A stretch of 61,811 bases of DNA from Bacteroidota bacterium (GCA_017860255.1 JAFNAR010000011.1:1-61811); one strand, 5' to 3'; shown: positions 9,720 through 18,324, numbered from the stretch's first letter. Numbers and translations are program-made. Notes: generated by a model not told the origin, from the sequence alone.

Positions 9720-10511
9720 CTATTTTGCACTAAGAATTTGATTGAAGAATGGTTTTGGATCAATTATTCCAAAAAGGTTTAGGGCGGTAAGGATTATTAC
9801 TACTATTATTACCCAACGAACAAAATTTGCTCCTTTTTTTAGGGCGAACTTTGTTGCAATCCAAGAGCCTATAACTCCTCCGATTGCATGCAGAAGTCCA
9901 TAAGACCAATATATTTTGCTCTCGAACATAAAAATAGCAATTGCAACAATGGTGTAAAGAAACATTACTGTAACTTTTATGGCTGATGTTTTTATTAGGT
10001 CGTAGCCAAGCATCATTGATGAAGCCAAGATTAAGAAATAGCCTGTTCCAACTTGAATAAATCCTACATAAACTCCAATTGCAAAAAAAGCCAAATAATT
10101 CAAAAAGGTTAAAGGTTTTTCTGTCTTTTGTGGATTATCTTCAAACAATAGTTTTGGTTTGTAGAACATAAAAACAATCATTATTAAGAGGATTGTTCCC
10201 ATAAAATAGGGAAAAAGATTTTGTTCTATAAGGCTTGCAAAAACAGATCCTACAATTGCTCCAATTATTGTTGGTATTGCCAATTGCATTATTCTTCGAG
10301 TTTCAATTAGTTTCTGTTGCCTAAAAAAAAGACTTGCGCTAAAGGATTGAATTAAAACCTGCACTCTGTTAGTTGCATTGGCAGCATTTGCCGGCATTCC
10401 CAAAGCTAAAAAGAGTGCAATTGAGATTACTGTTCCTCCTGCTGAAAGGGTATTGATAAACCCTACAAAGAGTCCAGATATTACAAGAATTAGTATTAGT
10501 GTTATGCTCAT
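9720..10511 (-). CDS. TSUP family permease (sulfite exporter TauE/SafE)
   Basis: 263-residue inner-membrane protein with about eight hydrophobic segments arranged as two repeats. The first repeat starts GLFVGFINTLSAGGTVISIA with GMPANAANATNRV after it. The second starts FFAIGVYVGFIQVGTGYFLI. The G-x-x-x-G-x-x-x-T/A-G and N-A-T-N patterns are those of the TauE/SafE (DUF81) family, which moves sulfite, sulfonates or related anions. The actual substrate cannot be inferred; no sulfur genes are nearby. A -7 box lies at 10527. Confidence 0.88.
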   Translation of the reverse strand: MSITLILILVISGLFVGFINTLSAGGTVISIALFLALGMPANAANATNRVQVLIQSFSASLFFRQQKLIETRRIMQLAIPTIIGAIVGSVFASLIEQNLFPYFMGTILLIMIVFMFYKPKLLFEDNPQKTEKPLTFLNYLAFFAIGVYVGFIQVGTGYFLILASSMMLGYDLIKTSAIKVTVMFLYTIVAIAIFMFESKIYWSYGLLHAIGGVIGSWIATKFALKKGANFVRWVIIVVIILTALNLFGIIDPKPFFNQILSAK

Positions 10512-10526
10512 AGTTTATTCTATTTG

Positions 10527-10534
10527 CAAAAATA
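10527..10534 (-). promoter_or_regulatory. -7 promoter box of the TSUP gene
   Basis: CAAAAATA on the + strand is TATTTTTG on the minus strand, followed by CA. It lies 16 bases before the ATG at 10511. Confidence 0.6.
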
Positions 10535-10609
10535 CATCTTAATTCTCAATTAGAGGTTAATATTTTTAATGTTATTAGTTGAAAGATTATAGGCATATAT
10601 ATCTTTAAC

Positions 10610-10653
10610 AAAAAAATAAATCCTTATTCTTTTTTATTGAATAAGGATTTATT
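10610..10653 (-). terminator. Intrinsic terminator after the Spy-like gene
   Basis: AATAAATCCTTATTC (10615-10629) pairs perfectly with GAATAAGGATTTATT (10639-10653) across a 9-base loop. On the minus strand it ends in a T-rich tract (10610-10616). It lies 17 bases past the stop of the last gene of the sigma-factor operon. Confidence 0.8.
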
Positions 10654-10669
10654 GATTTAAACCTATGTT

Positions 10670-11233
10670 TTAAAAGTTTGTTTTAACTATTTTTCTTCTG
10701 CCTTTTTTGTCTTTATCGTTCAAGTTAACAGTCATCACTTTTGTAAGAAATCGTTTCTCAACATGAAAAAGCATATTAACTTTTTGCACTGGAATTACCT
10801 TTTTCATTTCACTGAAGTATTTTTCTTCTAAAGCCAAAACTTCTTTTTGCACTTGGAAATGATTAGTGAACATTTCCTCCGCTTGAGAGTTGCTCATATT
10901 TATAAAATCTGGTCTTTGAGGAAATCCATCTTCAGTTGTGTCTTTTGGTCTATGTTTATCCCTAATTGCCATAAGTTCTTGTTCATACTTGTCGTATATT
11001 GGCCAAAAATCCTTTGCCTCTTGTTCTGTTAGTTGAAGCTCTCTGGTTATGTAACCAACTTTCATTGGTTTTAACTTATTATGCAAGTTTCTTGCACCAT
11101 GATACTGACAAACTGAGTCTGGAGCTCTTCTTTCTCTATGGCGGTCATTGCGGTGGTTTTGTGCATTTAGTGTTGGCACCAACATAAGCATTCCTAATAA
11201 TAGTAAGGTGCTTCTTCTGATTTTTGTTTTCAT
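10670..11233 (-). CDS. Spy/CpxP-like periplasmic protein of the ECF sigma operon
   Basis: 187 residues with a signal peptide ending near TLNAQ. The body is highly charged and helical. It contains GYITRELQLTEQEAKDFWPIYDKYEQEL, the LTxxQ-like helix plus the 'FWPIYDKYE' segment of Bacteroidota Spy/CpxP-type proteins. A second helix has LALEEKYFSEMKKVIPVQKV. Such proteins are periplasmic chaperones or stress sensors. Its ATG overlaps the anti-sigma stop (ATGA), so translation is probably coupled. It likely reports or buffers envelope stress for the sigma/anti-sigma pair; that role is inferred from context. Confidence 0.75.
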   Translation of the reverse strand: MKTKIRRSTLLLLGMLMLVPTLNAQNHRNDRHRERRAPDSVCQYHGARNLHNKLKPMKVGYITRELQLTEQEAKDFWPIYDKYEQELMAIRDKHRPKDTTEDGFPQRPDFINMSNSQAEEMFTNHFQVQKEVLALEEKYFSEMKKVIPVQKVNMLFHVEKRFLTKVMTVNLNDKDKKGRRKIVKTNF

Positions 11234-11706
11234 AATTTTACATCATTATAAGTTAAGTAATCTGTTAGAACATCATCATTCAAATAATATTCTAAGTATT
11301 CTAATTCATTTTCGTTTAATTCTAATTTGTTTTCTTTTAATTCTTTTTCTTGTTGTTTAGACTCTTGTTTTTTAACTTCTGTGGGATTAGCGATAGTTTC
11401 TATTTTTGTTTCATTTTGTGCAATTTCCTCTATTTTGGAGATAATACCTATTGAATCTGAGTGTAGATTCTTTATAGTTTTTGCGTATTGCTCTTGAGGT
11501 TTATTTGCTTTATTTGGAATATTCCACCATAGTGTTCCTCCAATTGCTAAGAAAAGCAGAATTACGGCTGCATATCGTAGCATTTGTTTTGGCTCAAAGA
11601 AAATAAATTTCTTCTTTGGAGCAGAATTAACTTTTGAAAGTATATCCTTTTCCAAACTATCAAAATAGTTTTCTGGCACCTTAAATGGATTATTCCTTGT
11701 TTTCAT
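11230..11706 (-). CDS. Probable anti-sigma factor, single-pass membrane protein
   Basis: 158 residues. A short cytoplasmic segment (NNPFKVPENYFDSLEKDIL, a typical N-terminal motif of Bacteroidota anti-sigma proteins) precedes one transmembrane helix at about residues 47-65 (YAAVILLFLAIGG). The rest is a Lys/Glu/Gln-rich periplasmic tail with low complexity. It sits directly after the ECF sigma gene (45-bp gap) and overlaps the Spy-like gene by 4 bases. I see no zinc-binding HxxxCxxC motif, so it is not a ZAS-type anti-sigma. The role is inferred mainly from position and topology. Confidence 0.7.
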   Translation of the reverse strand: MKTRNNPFKVPENYFDSLEKDILSKVNSAPKKKFIFFEPKQMLRYAAVILLFLAIGGTLWWNIPNKANKPQEQYAKTIKNLHSDSIGIISKIEEIAQNETKIETIANPTEVKKQESKQQEKELKENKLELNENELEYLEYYLNDDVLTDYLTYNDVKL

Positions 11707-11751
11707 TTAATTATTAGGTTTGATTATTAGACTGTTTTTTTTGCAAAAGGT

Positions 11752-12318
11752 TTAATTGGGAAATGAAAATTTATCTTTTTCATTATCCAAAAGCATATCT
11801 TGAACCTTTTTTACAGCAAAGTGATAGGTTGATTTCAACGTGCTTTGAGTTGTATTTAAAATTTCTTCCATTTCTTTGAATGGCATATCATCATAATAGC
11901 GAAGATTAAAAACCATTCTTTGTTTTTCGGGAAGAGATAAAATTGCTTTTTGGAGTTTTAATTCAATATCACTACTGTCAAAATACTTATCTGACTTAAG
12001 ATTATCCAACATTGAATCTTCAAGAGATTTAATGTTGGATTTATATCTTTGACTTTTTGATTGAAGAAAATTAAGCGTGTGATTAAGTGATATTCTATAT
12101 ATCCAAGTTAACAGAGAAGATTCTTTATTGAAACTATCTATATTTTGGAATATCTTAATAAAAATCTCTTGAGTTAGGTCATTGGCATCCTCGTGGGAAA
12201 GCACCATATGACGAACCTGCCAATAGATTCTTTCTTTATAGTTTTTCACTAAAAGAGAAAAGCCTTTTTCTCGAGTTTTATCCTTTAGTAGTAGTGAAAG
12301 CAATTCATTATCTGTCAT
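11752..12318 (-). CDS. RNA polymerase sigma factor, ECF family
   Basis: 188 residues. Region 2 runs from about residue 22 to 90: the core-binding DANDLTQEIFIKIFQNI and the -10 recognition segment SSLLTWIYRISLNHTLNFLQ. Region 4 is at about 128-180: LSLPEKQRMVFNLRYYDDMPFKEMEEILNTTQSTLKSTYHFAVKKV, a helix-turn-helix that reads the -35-like element. It heads a sigma/anti-sigma/Spy-like unit behind rimO and a TPR gene, a common Bacteroidota arrangement for envelope stress. No separate promoter is evident in the 48-bp gap upstream. Confidence 0.92.
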   Translation of the reverse strand: MTDNELLSLLLKDKTREKGFSLLVKNYKERIYWQVRHMVLSHEDANDLTQEIFIKIFQNIDSFNKESSLLTWIYRISLNHTLNFLQSKSQRYKSNIKSLEDSMLDNLKSDKYFDSSDIELKLQKAILSLPEKQRMVFNLRYYDDMPFKEMEEILNTTQSTLKSTYHFAVKKVQDMLLDNEKDKFSFPN

Positions 12319-12366
12319 CAGCTTTTTCTTTTTATCTTTTCTTAGACAGATTATTTAAACAAAGGT

Positions 12367-12642
12367 TTAATGATTATACATATCCGTATTGAAGAAATTT
12401 AGAATTTCAATACACATATCTCTTGCATCTTTTGCTGGTGAAGAAGGATTTAATTCAATTGCTTGTGAATAGTTATTAATGGCATTTTTCCAGTCTTGCT
12501 GTTTTCTAAAAACGTTTCCTCTCAAATAGTATGCAGTGTCTTGATTGGCGTCTTGAGCAATTATTTCATCTATTTCCTTCATAGCTTGCTCCAAATTTTC
12601 TTCACTAATCAAAGTTCTAATATGATTATATCTTTCTTCCAT
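12367..12642 (-). CDS. Small TPR protein
   Basis: 91 residues. Two to three tetratricopeptide helices are visible, with YYLRGNVFRKQQDWKNAINNYSQAIELNPS being a near-consensus TPR. There is no signal peptide, so it is probably a cytoplasmic adaptor. The start is the ATG at 12642; an in-frame TTG 12 bases earlier is less likely. It lies 24 bases after rimO. The partner is unknown. Confidence 0.75.
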   Translation of the reverse strand: MEERYNHIRTLISEENLEQAMKEIDEIIAQDANQDTAYYLRGNVFRKQQDWKNAINNYSQAIELNPSSPAKDARDMCIEILNFFNTDMYNH

Positions 12643-12666
12643 ATCTATTTTCAATTATTTTAATAA

Positions 12667-13962
12667 TTAAATCAGCTCTCCTATTAAATCAAACTCTAAG
12701 GCTTCAACAATTTTTACTCTATAAAACTTTCCCTGTTCTACCTTAAATCTATCGGAAATCAAAACTTCATTATCCACATCAGGAGAATCATATTCTGTTC
12801 TTGCTATCCAGAAGTCTTGTTCTCTTCTGTCAATTATAACATTGTATTCTTTTCCAACCTTTTCTTGATTCTTTTCTAAAGAAATCTCTTGTTGAATTTC
12901 TAAAATTTCTTCCATACGTTGTTGTTTCAATTCTTCTGAAATATCATCTTCAAGTTCATAGGCAGGAGTTCCTTCTTCAGCAGAATACATAAAACATCCC
13001 AATCTATCAAAACGTACTTTTCTAACAAATTCTTTCAACTCTTCAAAAGCTTCCTCTGTTTCTCCAGGATATCCTACAATAAGAGTTGTTCTTAGTGCAA
13101 TATCAGGTATTCTTGTTCTGATATCACTAATCAAATTCATAATTTCATCGGAAGTTATATTACGATTCATTGATGAAAGAATAGAATTATTGATATGTTG
13201 TACAGGAAGGTCAATATAATTACATATTCTCTTTTCCTCTTTCATTAAATCAATTAACTCCATTGGAAAATGATTTGGATATGTATATTGTAATCTTATC
13301 CATTCCAATCCTTCAATCTTTAGCAGTTCTTTTAGAAGTGGAACAATCTTTCTTTCATTATAAAGGTCTATTCCATAGTATGTAGTGTTTTGTGCTACAA
13401 GTATAAGTTCCTTAACTCCACTTGCAACAAGTTGTTTAGCTTCAGGAATTAGTTCTTCAATTGGACGTGAAATATGTCTTCCTTTAATTAGAGGAATGGC
13501 ACAATAGGAACATAAACTATCACAACCTTCAGATATTTTAAAATATGCATAATGATTTGGTGTTGAAAGCAAACGATCTTGTTGATATAAGCCTTTTAAT
13601 TCAATATCCAAGTAATTTAGCAATTGTTCCCACTCATTAACTCCATAGAATTTATCTACAAGAGGAAGCTCATTGATTAAATCTTCTTTATATCTTCCAG
13701 AAAGACATCCACAAACAATTATTTTATCAACTTTATGAATTTCCTTTAATGCACAAACATATAAAATTGTATCTATTGATTCCTCTTTTGCATCTCCAAT
13801 AAATCCACAAGTGTTTATAATTACTACATCATTTCTTTTTTGAGAATTTCCATAACTTACGTTATAGCCTTTATTGATAAGATGTCCTGCCAGAAATTCT
13901 GAATCAACAGTATTCTTTGAACAACCAAGCGATAGTATATTTATATTTATATTTAAACTCAT
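12667..13962 (-). CDS. rimO: Ribosomal protein S12 methylthiotransferase
   Basis: Radical-SAM enzyme of 431 residues that adds a methylthio group to the conserved Asp of ribosomal protein S12. The N-terminal domain has Cys residues for the first [4Fe-4S] cluster (SLGCSKNTVDSE, NTCGFI, CGCLSGRY). The radical-SAM CxxxCxxC motif is seen in CDSLCSYCAIP near residue 146. A TRAM domain ends the protein (EVLISDRFKVEQGKFYRVKI). Its start is 1 base from the end of the upstream barrel gene. The ftsY-rimO neighbourhood is conserved in Bacteroidota. Confidence 0.95.
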   Translation of the reverse strand: MSLNININILSLGCSKNTVDSEFLAGHLINKGYNVSYGNSQKRNDVVIINTCGFIGDAKEESIDTILYVCALKEIHKVDKIIVCGCLSGRYKEDLINELPLVDKFYGVNEWEQLLNYLDIELKGLYQQDRLLSTPNHYAYFKISEGCDSLCSYCAIPLIKGRHISRPIEELIPEAKQLVASGVKELILVAQNTTYYGIDLYNERKIVPLLKELLKIEGLEWIRLQYTYPNHFPMELIDLMKEEKRICNYIDLPVQHINNSILSSMNRNITSDEIMNLISDIRTRIPDIALRTTLIVGYPGETEEAFEELKEFVRKVRFDRLGCFMYSAEEGTPAYELEDDISEELKQQRMEEILEIQQEISLEKNQEKVGKEYNVIIDRREQDFWIARTEYDSPDVDNEVLISDRFKVEQGKFYRVKIVEALEFDLIGELI

Positions 13963-13963
13963 A

Positions 13964-14662
13964 TTATAATTTTATTCTTACTCCAATTGTAAAATCTAAA
14001 CAATTTAGGTTTTCTTTTTGATTTAATTTAAACTCATCTTCTCCGATTTTGATATTTGATATTTTACCTCCAAAGAAACCAACATTACATCCAACAGAAA
14101 GAAAACTGTTGATGGTGTAGTCTAAACCTAAATCCAAACCATATCCCAAAGTACTTCCTTTATAAGTCATACTTACAGGTGTTTTTTTCCCCATTTGATT
14201 TACAATAGCTACTTGAGAAGAGTTTCTAAATGATAAATACCCAATAGTTGCTCTTACATACCAATTATATTTTTCATTGAATTGCGGTAATATATATTTT
14301 ACTGAAGGCCCAGCATAAAACATATATTCATCATCTTTCAAATCCATGGTATCTTGAGGAGAGTATGTTGTTTGAGCTGAATTGAATGCTGAAGCAACAA
14401 AACCAATTCCAATATTAGGCTTAATCATATAATCATAAGCAAAATTTAGATTTAATCCGTGTCTTAGAGATTTATAATGGTCTGTAAACTGATTTTGATT
14501 AACAAATAATTCATTTGGCTTTGAAGACAAACGATAAGAATAACCAATATTCAAAGCAAAATTATGTTTACTTGTTTTAGACTCTGGCAATGCTTTTTCT
14601 TGTGCATTTAGGAATGAAGCGCTTAGTAGCAAAATAGCAAGAAATACTTTATTTATTTTCAT
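13964..14662 (-). CDS. Outer-membrane beta-barrel protein
   Basis: 232 residues. A signal peptide (about 1-20, ending SFLNAQ) precedes amphipathic strands of alternating polar and aromatic residues (FALNIGYSYRLSS, LNLNFAYDYMIKP, YNWYVRATIGYLSF, YGLDLGLDYTINS). The protein ends in FTIGVRIKL, which resembles an OmpA/porin-like terminal strand. It is probably an eight-stranded barrel of unknown function. It is embedded between ftsY and rimO in one apparent operon. Confidence 0.75.
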   Translation of the reverse strand: MKINKVFLAILLLSASFLNAQEKALPESKTSKHNFALNIGYSYRLSSKPNELFVNQNQFTDHYKSLRHGLNLNFAYDYMIKPNIGIGFVASAFNSAQTTYSPQDTMDLKDDEYMFYAGPSVKYILPQFNEKYNWYVRATIGYLSFRNSSQVAIVNQMGKKTPVSMTYKGSTLGYGLDLGLDYTINSFLSVGCNVGFFGGKISNIKIGEDEFKLNQKENLNCLDFTIGVRIKL

Positions 14663-14683
14663 ACTTATTTATTATTTAATTTT

Positions 14684-15634
14684 TTATTCAAATAAACTAT
14701 CAACAAATGTTTTACGATTAAAAAGTTGTAAGTCTTCCATCTTTTCTCCAAGTCCAATATAACGAACAGGGATTTTAAATTGATCAGATATTCCAATCAC
14801 AACTCCTCCTTTTGCTGTACCATCGAGTTTTGTTAATGCTAAAGAATTAACATTTGTTGCTGCAGTGAATTGTTTTGCTTGTTCTATTGCATTTTGACCA
14901 GTTGAAGCATCCAAAACTAATAGAACTTCATGAGGAGCATCAGGAATAACTTTCTTCATTACGTTATGTATTTTAGAAAGTTCATTCATTAATCCAATCT
15001 TATTATGTAATCTTCCTGCAGTATCAATTATTGCAACATCAGCTTTCTTTGAAATTGCAGACTTTAAAGTATCGTAAGCTACTGATGCAGGATCGGCATT
15101 CATTCCTTGAGAAATCATTTCAACTCCTGTCCTTTCAGCCCAGATTGTTAATTGATCAACAGCTGCAGCTCTAAAAGTATCTCCTGCTCCAAGAATAACT
15201 TTTTTACCTGCTTGTTTAAATTGATATGCTAACTTACCTATTGTTGTTGTTTTACCAACTCCATTTACTCCAACAACCATAATAACATAAGGCAAGTCTC
15301 CTTTTGGAAATGCAAAACTATCTCTTTCTTCAAGCTCATTTTCTTGAAGCAAGCTAACAATTTCTTCTTTTAGAATTTGATTTAACTCCGATGTTCCAAG
15401 ATATTTATCTCTTGCAACACGTGTTTCTATTCTTTCAATTATTCTTAAAGTTGTTTCTACTCCAACGTCCGATTCAATGAGTATTTGCTCAAGATTGTCA
15501 AGAACATCTTCATCAACTTTTGATTTTCCTACTATTGCTTTAGAAAGTTTAGAAAACAAGCTTTCTTTTGTTTTCTCTAAACCTTTATCTAAGCTTTCTT
15601 TCTTTTCTTTTGTGAAAAATGAAAAAATCCCCAT
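14684..15634 (-). CDS. ftsY: Signal recognition particle receptor FtsY
   Basis: SRP receptor GTPase, 316 residues, at the inner face of the membrane. The short N domain is at about residues 15-95. The G domain follows with GVNGVGKTTTIGKLA (G1), DTFRAAAVDQL, DTAGRLHNKIGLMNEL (G3), TKLDGTAKGG (G4) and GLGEKMEDLQLF near the C-terminus. The long acidic A domain of E. coli FtsY is absent, as usual outside Proteobacteria. It starts 69 bases after the hairpin that ends the rpmG-DUF4295 unit, so it may have its own promoter. Confidence 0.96.
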   Translation of the reverse strand: MGIFSFFTKEKKESLDKGLEKTKESLFSKLSKAIVGKSKVDEDVLDNLEQILIESDVGVETTLRIIERIETRVARDKYLGTSELNQILKEEIVSLLQENELEERDSFAFPKGDLPYVIMVVGVNGVGKTTTIGKLAYQFKQAGKKVILGAGDTFRAAAVDQLTIWAERTGVEMISQGMNADPASVAYDTLKSAISKKADVAIIDTAGRLHNKIGLMNELSKIHNVMKKVIPDAPHEVLLVLDASTGQNAIEQAKQFTAATNVNSLALTKLDGTAKGGVVIGISDQFKIPVRYIGLGEKMEDLQLFNRKTFVDSLFE

Positions 15635-15703
15635 ATTTTTTATTTCAATAAATAATCGGCTAAATTAATAATTTTATTTGATTTTATTGTATCCCGAATA
15701 AAT

Positions 15704-15747
15704 AAAGAAGTTGCCTCTCTTAATTATTTAAGAAAGACAACTTCTTT
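15704..15747 (-). terminator. Hairpin between DUF4295 and ftsY
   Basis: An 18-bp stem (15704-15721 with 15730-15747; two G-U pairs in the minus-strand RNA) with an 8-base loop. On the minus strand it is followed by TTTATTTATT. It probably terminates or attenuates transcription between the ribosomal genes and ftsY. Confidence 0.7.
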
Positions 15748-15769
15748 AGTAATAAATAAATTCTATTAA

Positions 15770-15925
15770 CTATTTCTTAGCTAAATAATCTTTAACATTA
15801 TCAGAAACAACAATTTCTTCCTTAAAAGTGTATGCTCCTGTTTTAGGAGAACGACTCATGCTAATAACTTTAGCATAATTCTTTCCTGATGATGTTTTTA
15901 ATGTTGCAACTACTTTCTTTGCCAT
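15770..15925 (-). CDS. DUF4295 family small protein
   Basis: A 51-residue basic protein: it starts MAKKVVATLKTSSGK and ends SDNVKDYLAKK, with a central MSRSPKTGAYTFKEE. This matches DUF4295, a small protein encoded beside rpmG and ftsY across Bacteroidota. A ribosome-associated role is suspected from position only. It starts 15 bases after the rpmG stop, so the two genes are co-transcribed. Confidence 0.9.
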   Translation of the reverse strand: MAKKVVATLKTSSGKNYAKVISMSRSPKTGAYTFKEEIVVSDNVKDYLAKK

Positions 15926-15940
15926 ATCTTATTTCTCCTA

Positions 15941-16129
15941 CTATTTAATTTCTTTATGAACAGTTACACGTTTTAGAATTGGATTGTATTTCTTTAACTC
16001 CAATCTTTCAGGTGTATTCTTTTTTGATTTAGTTGTTATATAACGTGATGTACCTGGCATTCCTGATGCTTTATGTTCTGTACATTCCATAATAACTTGT
16101 ATCCTTGCGTCTTTTGATTTCTTTGCCAT
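15941..16129 (-). CDS. rpmG: 50S ribosomal protein L33
   Basis: 62 residues. It contains [44 protein letters not shown], the L33 fold. Of the usual Cys pairs only one Cys (MECTEH) is present, so this is a zinc-free form. The gene opens the rpmG-DUF4295 unit with a -7 box 23 bases upstream. The usual Bacteroidota neighbour rpmB (L28) is not upstream. Confidence 0.93.
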   Translation of the reverse strand: MAKKSKDARIQVIMECTEHKASGMPGTSRYITTKSKKNTPERLELKKYNPILKRVTVHKEIK

Positions 16130-16151
16130 TTCTCTTATGATTTTGGGAGTG

Positions 16152-16159
16152 CAAAAATA
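16152..16159 (-). promoter_or_regulatory. -7 promoter box of rpmG
   Basis: CAAAAATA on the + strand is TATTTTTG on the minus strand, followed by CA; it is 22 bases from the rpmG ATG. No clear -33 element is seen. Confidence 0.6.
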
Positions 16160-16221
16160 TAAACTATTTTTATATTGACCTAATTTTCTTCCAAAAAAAT
16201 TACTTTATTATTATCTAAGCC

Positions 16222-16698
16222 TTATTCTTCAACCTCATTTATTGAAGTTTGAGTATTGATTTTTGGTGCTTTTTCAATGATGAAATCTAATTTTTCATCA
16301 GATAGATTACCTATAAAAAATGCTTTATTGTATGTATTCTTCGAATAATCGCGATAAAATCCATATGTTGTTTTATCTCCTGGTTCAAAACTATGAGATA
16401 TCTTTCCTGAGTATCCATCTCTACAATCTACTTCCATTGAAATAAATTGAATATCCCCTTCTTCTTTCTTGTTAGTGGGTTTAGCTCTAATTACATCAAA
16501 TTCTGTAAATCTAATGGTTGTATATTTCAAAAGTTTTGTTCTAATTTCCAACAACTCTTCATCAGTTGTTTTAGCATTAACTCCAATCATAACTACATCA
16601 CCTTCGATATAAATTGGTTTTTCTTTTAGTATTTCAACTTGTGAAAATGACACAAATGAAAGAGAAATTAAACCTATCAATAAAATAAATTTCTTCAT
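16222..16698 (-). CDS. Exported protein resembling the tail domain of M56/BlaR1-type proteins
   Basis: 158 residues with a signal peptide ending SFVSFSQ. The middle reads VNAKTTDEELLEIRTKLLKY, then a strand with FTEFDVIRAKP, then FISMEVDCRDGYSG. This resembles the 'TTDxELxxIKxxLxxxGIxxxYxxxKRN' module found at the end of Bacteroidota M56 peptidases and related TonB-like proteins. The similarity is by eye. It stands alone with its own -7 box at 16719. Function unknown. Confidence 0.55.
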   Translation of the reverse strand: MKKFILLIGLISLSFVSFSQVEILKEKPIYIEGDVVMIGVNAKTTDEELLEIRTKLLKYTTIRFTEFDVIRAKPTNKKEEGDIQFISMEVDCRDGYSGKISHSFEPGDKTTYGFYRDYSKNTYNKAFFIGNLSDEKLDFIIEKAPKINTQTSINEVEE

Positions 16699-16718
16699 AT
16701 TATACCTTTTATTTTGTG

Positions 16719-16726
16719 CAAAAATA
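16719..16726 (-). promoter_or_regulatory. -7 promoter box of the 16222-16698 gene
   Basis: CAAAAATA on the + strand is TATTTTTG on the minus strand, followed by CA; it is 20 bases from the ATG at 16698. Confidence 0.55.
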
Positions 16727-16913
16727 ACAAACTTTCTTTAATTATTAATTCTCACTCAAAAAAAAGTTCATTCTAATGAAAACAAAATTACTCTTTAAGC
16801 ATTATTTATTTACTCTTTTGAATCAAGCTAATAATTACAAACATTTACATAAGAATTGGAAATTTAAATATGGACTTTTTCCATATTATGACCATTAAAT
16901 CAAAGTTTTTTAC

Positions 16914-16921
16914 TACTTTTG
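16914..16921 (+). promoter_or_regulatory. -7 promoter box of lpxC-fabZ
   Basis: TACTTTTG followed by CA matches TAnnTTTG and lies 14 bases before the ATG at 16936. An inverted repeat, AATATGGA (16867-16874) and TCCATATT (16880-16887), lies just upstream of where the -33 element should be. It could be an operator. Confidence 0.6.
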
Positions 16922-16935
16922 CAAATTGAATAACT

Positions 16936-18324
16936 ATGGAGCATCAAAACACAATAAAATCTAAAATCACCATTAGTGGCAAGGGATTACATTATGGCAA
17001 TAATATTAATGTAACCTTACTTCCTGCGGAACCAAATACTGGAATTGTATTCCGTAGAGTTGACTTAGATAATAGTCCAACTATTCCTGCATCTATTGAG
17101 TATGTTACTGACACTTCAAGAGGGACAACTCTAGAAAAAAATGGAGTTAAAGTTAGCACAATTGAGCATTTAATGGCTACTTTACATTATTTCTGTATAG
17201 ATAATGTAATAGTTGAAATTGATTCTAATGAAATTCCTATTTTGGACGGAAGTGCTAAAATATGGGTAGAAAATATTAAAAAGGTTGGAATTCAACCTCA
17301 ACTTTATAAGAAATACTATTATTCAATTAAAAGTCCTATAACTTACAAAGACGAGAAGAAAGACATTGAAATAACTGCTCTTCCTTATGATGGGTTTAAA
17401 GTTGATTTAACTATTGATTATAATTCATCTGTTTTGGGCGTTCAAACTATGAGTATTGACTCTTTAAATAGTTTTGAAAAAGAAATTGCACCTTGCAGAA
17501 CATTTGTATTTCTTCACGAGATTGAACAACTCCTTAAACTTAATTTGATTAAAGGAGGTGATTTAGACAATGCCCTAATTTTTGTTGAGAACACCCTAAA
17601 GCAAGAACAAATTGATCATTTAGCTAAAGTGTTTAACAAAGATCCTCAACATATAAAGGTAGAAAAAGGTACTCTTAATAACATTGAAAAAAGATTTGAT
17701 AACGAACCTGCAAGGCATAAACTTTTAGACTTTATTGGAGATATAAATCTAATTGGAGTTAATCTAAGAGGACATTTCATTTTAAAACGTCCAGGACATT
17801 ATGCTAATACAGAATTTACTAAATTAATTAAACAAGTGATTATGGAAAAAATGACAGGGGCACCTCATTATGACCCTAACAATGAACCCGTTTTTACAAT
17901 AAACGATATTAAAACATTTTTACCTCATCGTTTCCCAATGCTTTTAGTCGATAAGATTATTGAAGTTGGTGATGATTATGTTATAGGGGTTAAGAATGTT
18001 ACCGGGAATGAAGATTTCTTTAATGGACATTTCCCTAATGAACCTATTATGCCAGGTGTATTGATTGTTGAAGCAATGGGACAAACTGGTGGAATTTTAG
18101 TGTTAAAGGATTACCCAGACCCAGAAAACTATACTACTTATTTTCTAAGAATTGATGGAGTTCGTTTCCGTGGTAAGGTAGTTCCTGGAGATACATTAAT
18201 CTTTAGATTATTCTTAATTGAACCTGTTAGAAGAGGTCTTGTTAAAATGAAAGGCGAAGCTTACGTTGGCAATAAATTGGTCATGGAAGCTGAACTAATG
18301 GCACAAGTAGCTAAAACTAAATAA
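16936..18324 (+). CDS. lpxC-fabZ: Bifunctional UDP-3-O-acyl-GlcNAc deacetylase / 3-hydroxyacyl-ACP dehydratase
   Basis: A 462-residue fusion typical of Bacteroidota. Residues 1-300 are LpxC, the zinc deacetylase that commits lipid A synthesis: TIEHLMATLHYFCIDNVIVEID carries one zinc His, and the second region reads FDNEPARHKLLDFIGDINLIG. Residues about 315-462 are FabZ, the dehydratase of fatty-acid elongation: HRFPMLLVDKI, then DFFNGHFPNEPIMPGVLIVEAMGQTGG with the catalytic His and Glu. The fusion places two consumers of hydroxyacyl-ACP in one chain. lpxA follows after 8 bases. Own -7 box at 16914. Confidence 0.97.
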   Translation: MEHQNTIKSKITISGKGLHYGNNINVTLLPAEPNTGIVFRRVDLDNSPTIPASIEYVTDTSRGTTLEKNGVKVSTIEHLMATLHYFCIDNVIVEIDSNEIPILDGSAKIWVENIKKVGIQPQLYKKYYYSIKSPITYKDEKKDIEITALPYDGFKVDLTIDYNSSVLGVQTMSIDSLNSFEKEIAPCRTFVFLHEIEQLLKLNLIKGGDLDNALIFVENTLKQEQIDHLAKVFNKDPQHIKVEKGTLNNIEKRFDNEPARHKLLDFIGDINLIGVNLRGHFILKRPGHYANTEFTKLIKQVIMEKMTGAPHYDPNNEPVFTINDIKTFLPHRFPMLLVDKIIEVGDDYVIGVKNVTGNEDFFNGHFPNEPIMPGVLIVEAMGQTGGILVLKDYPDPENYTTYFLRIDGVRFRGKVVPGDTLIFRLFLIEPVRRGLVKMKGEAYVGNKLVMEAELMAQVAKTK

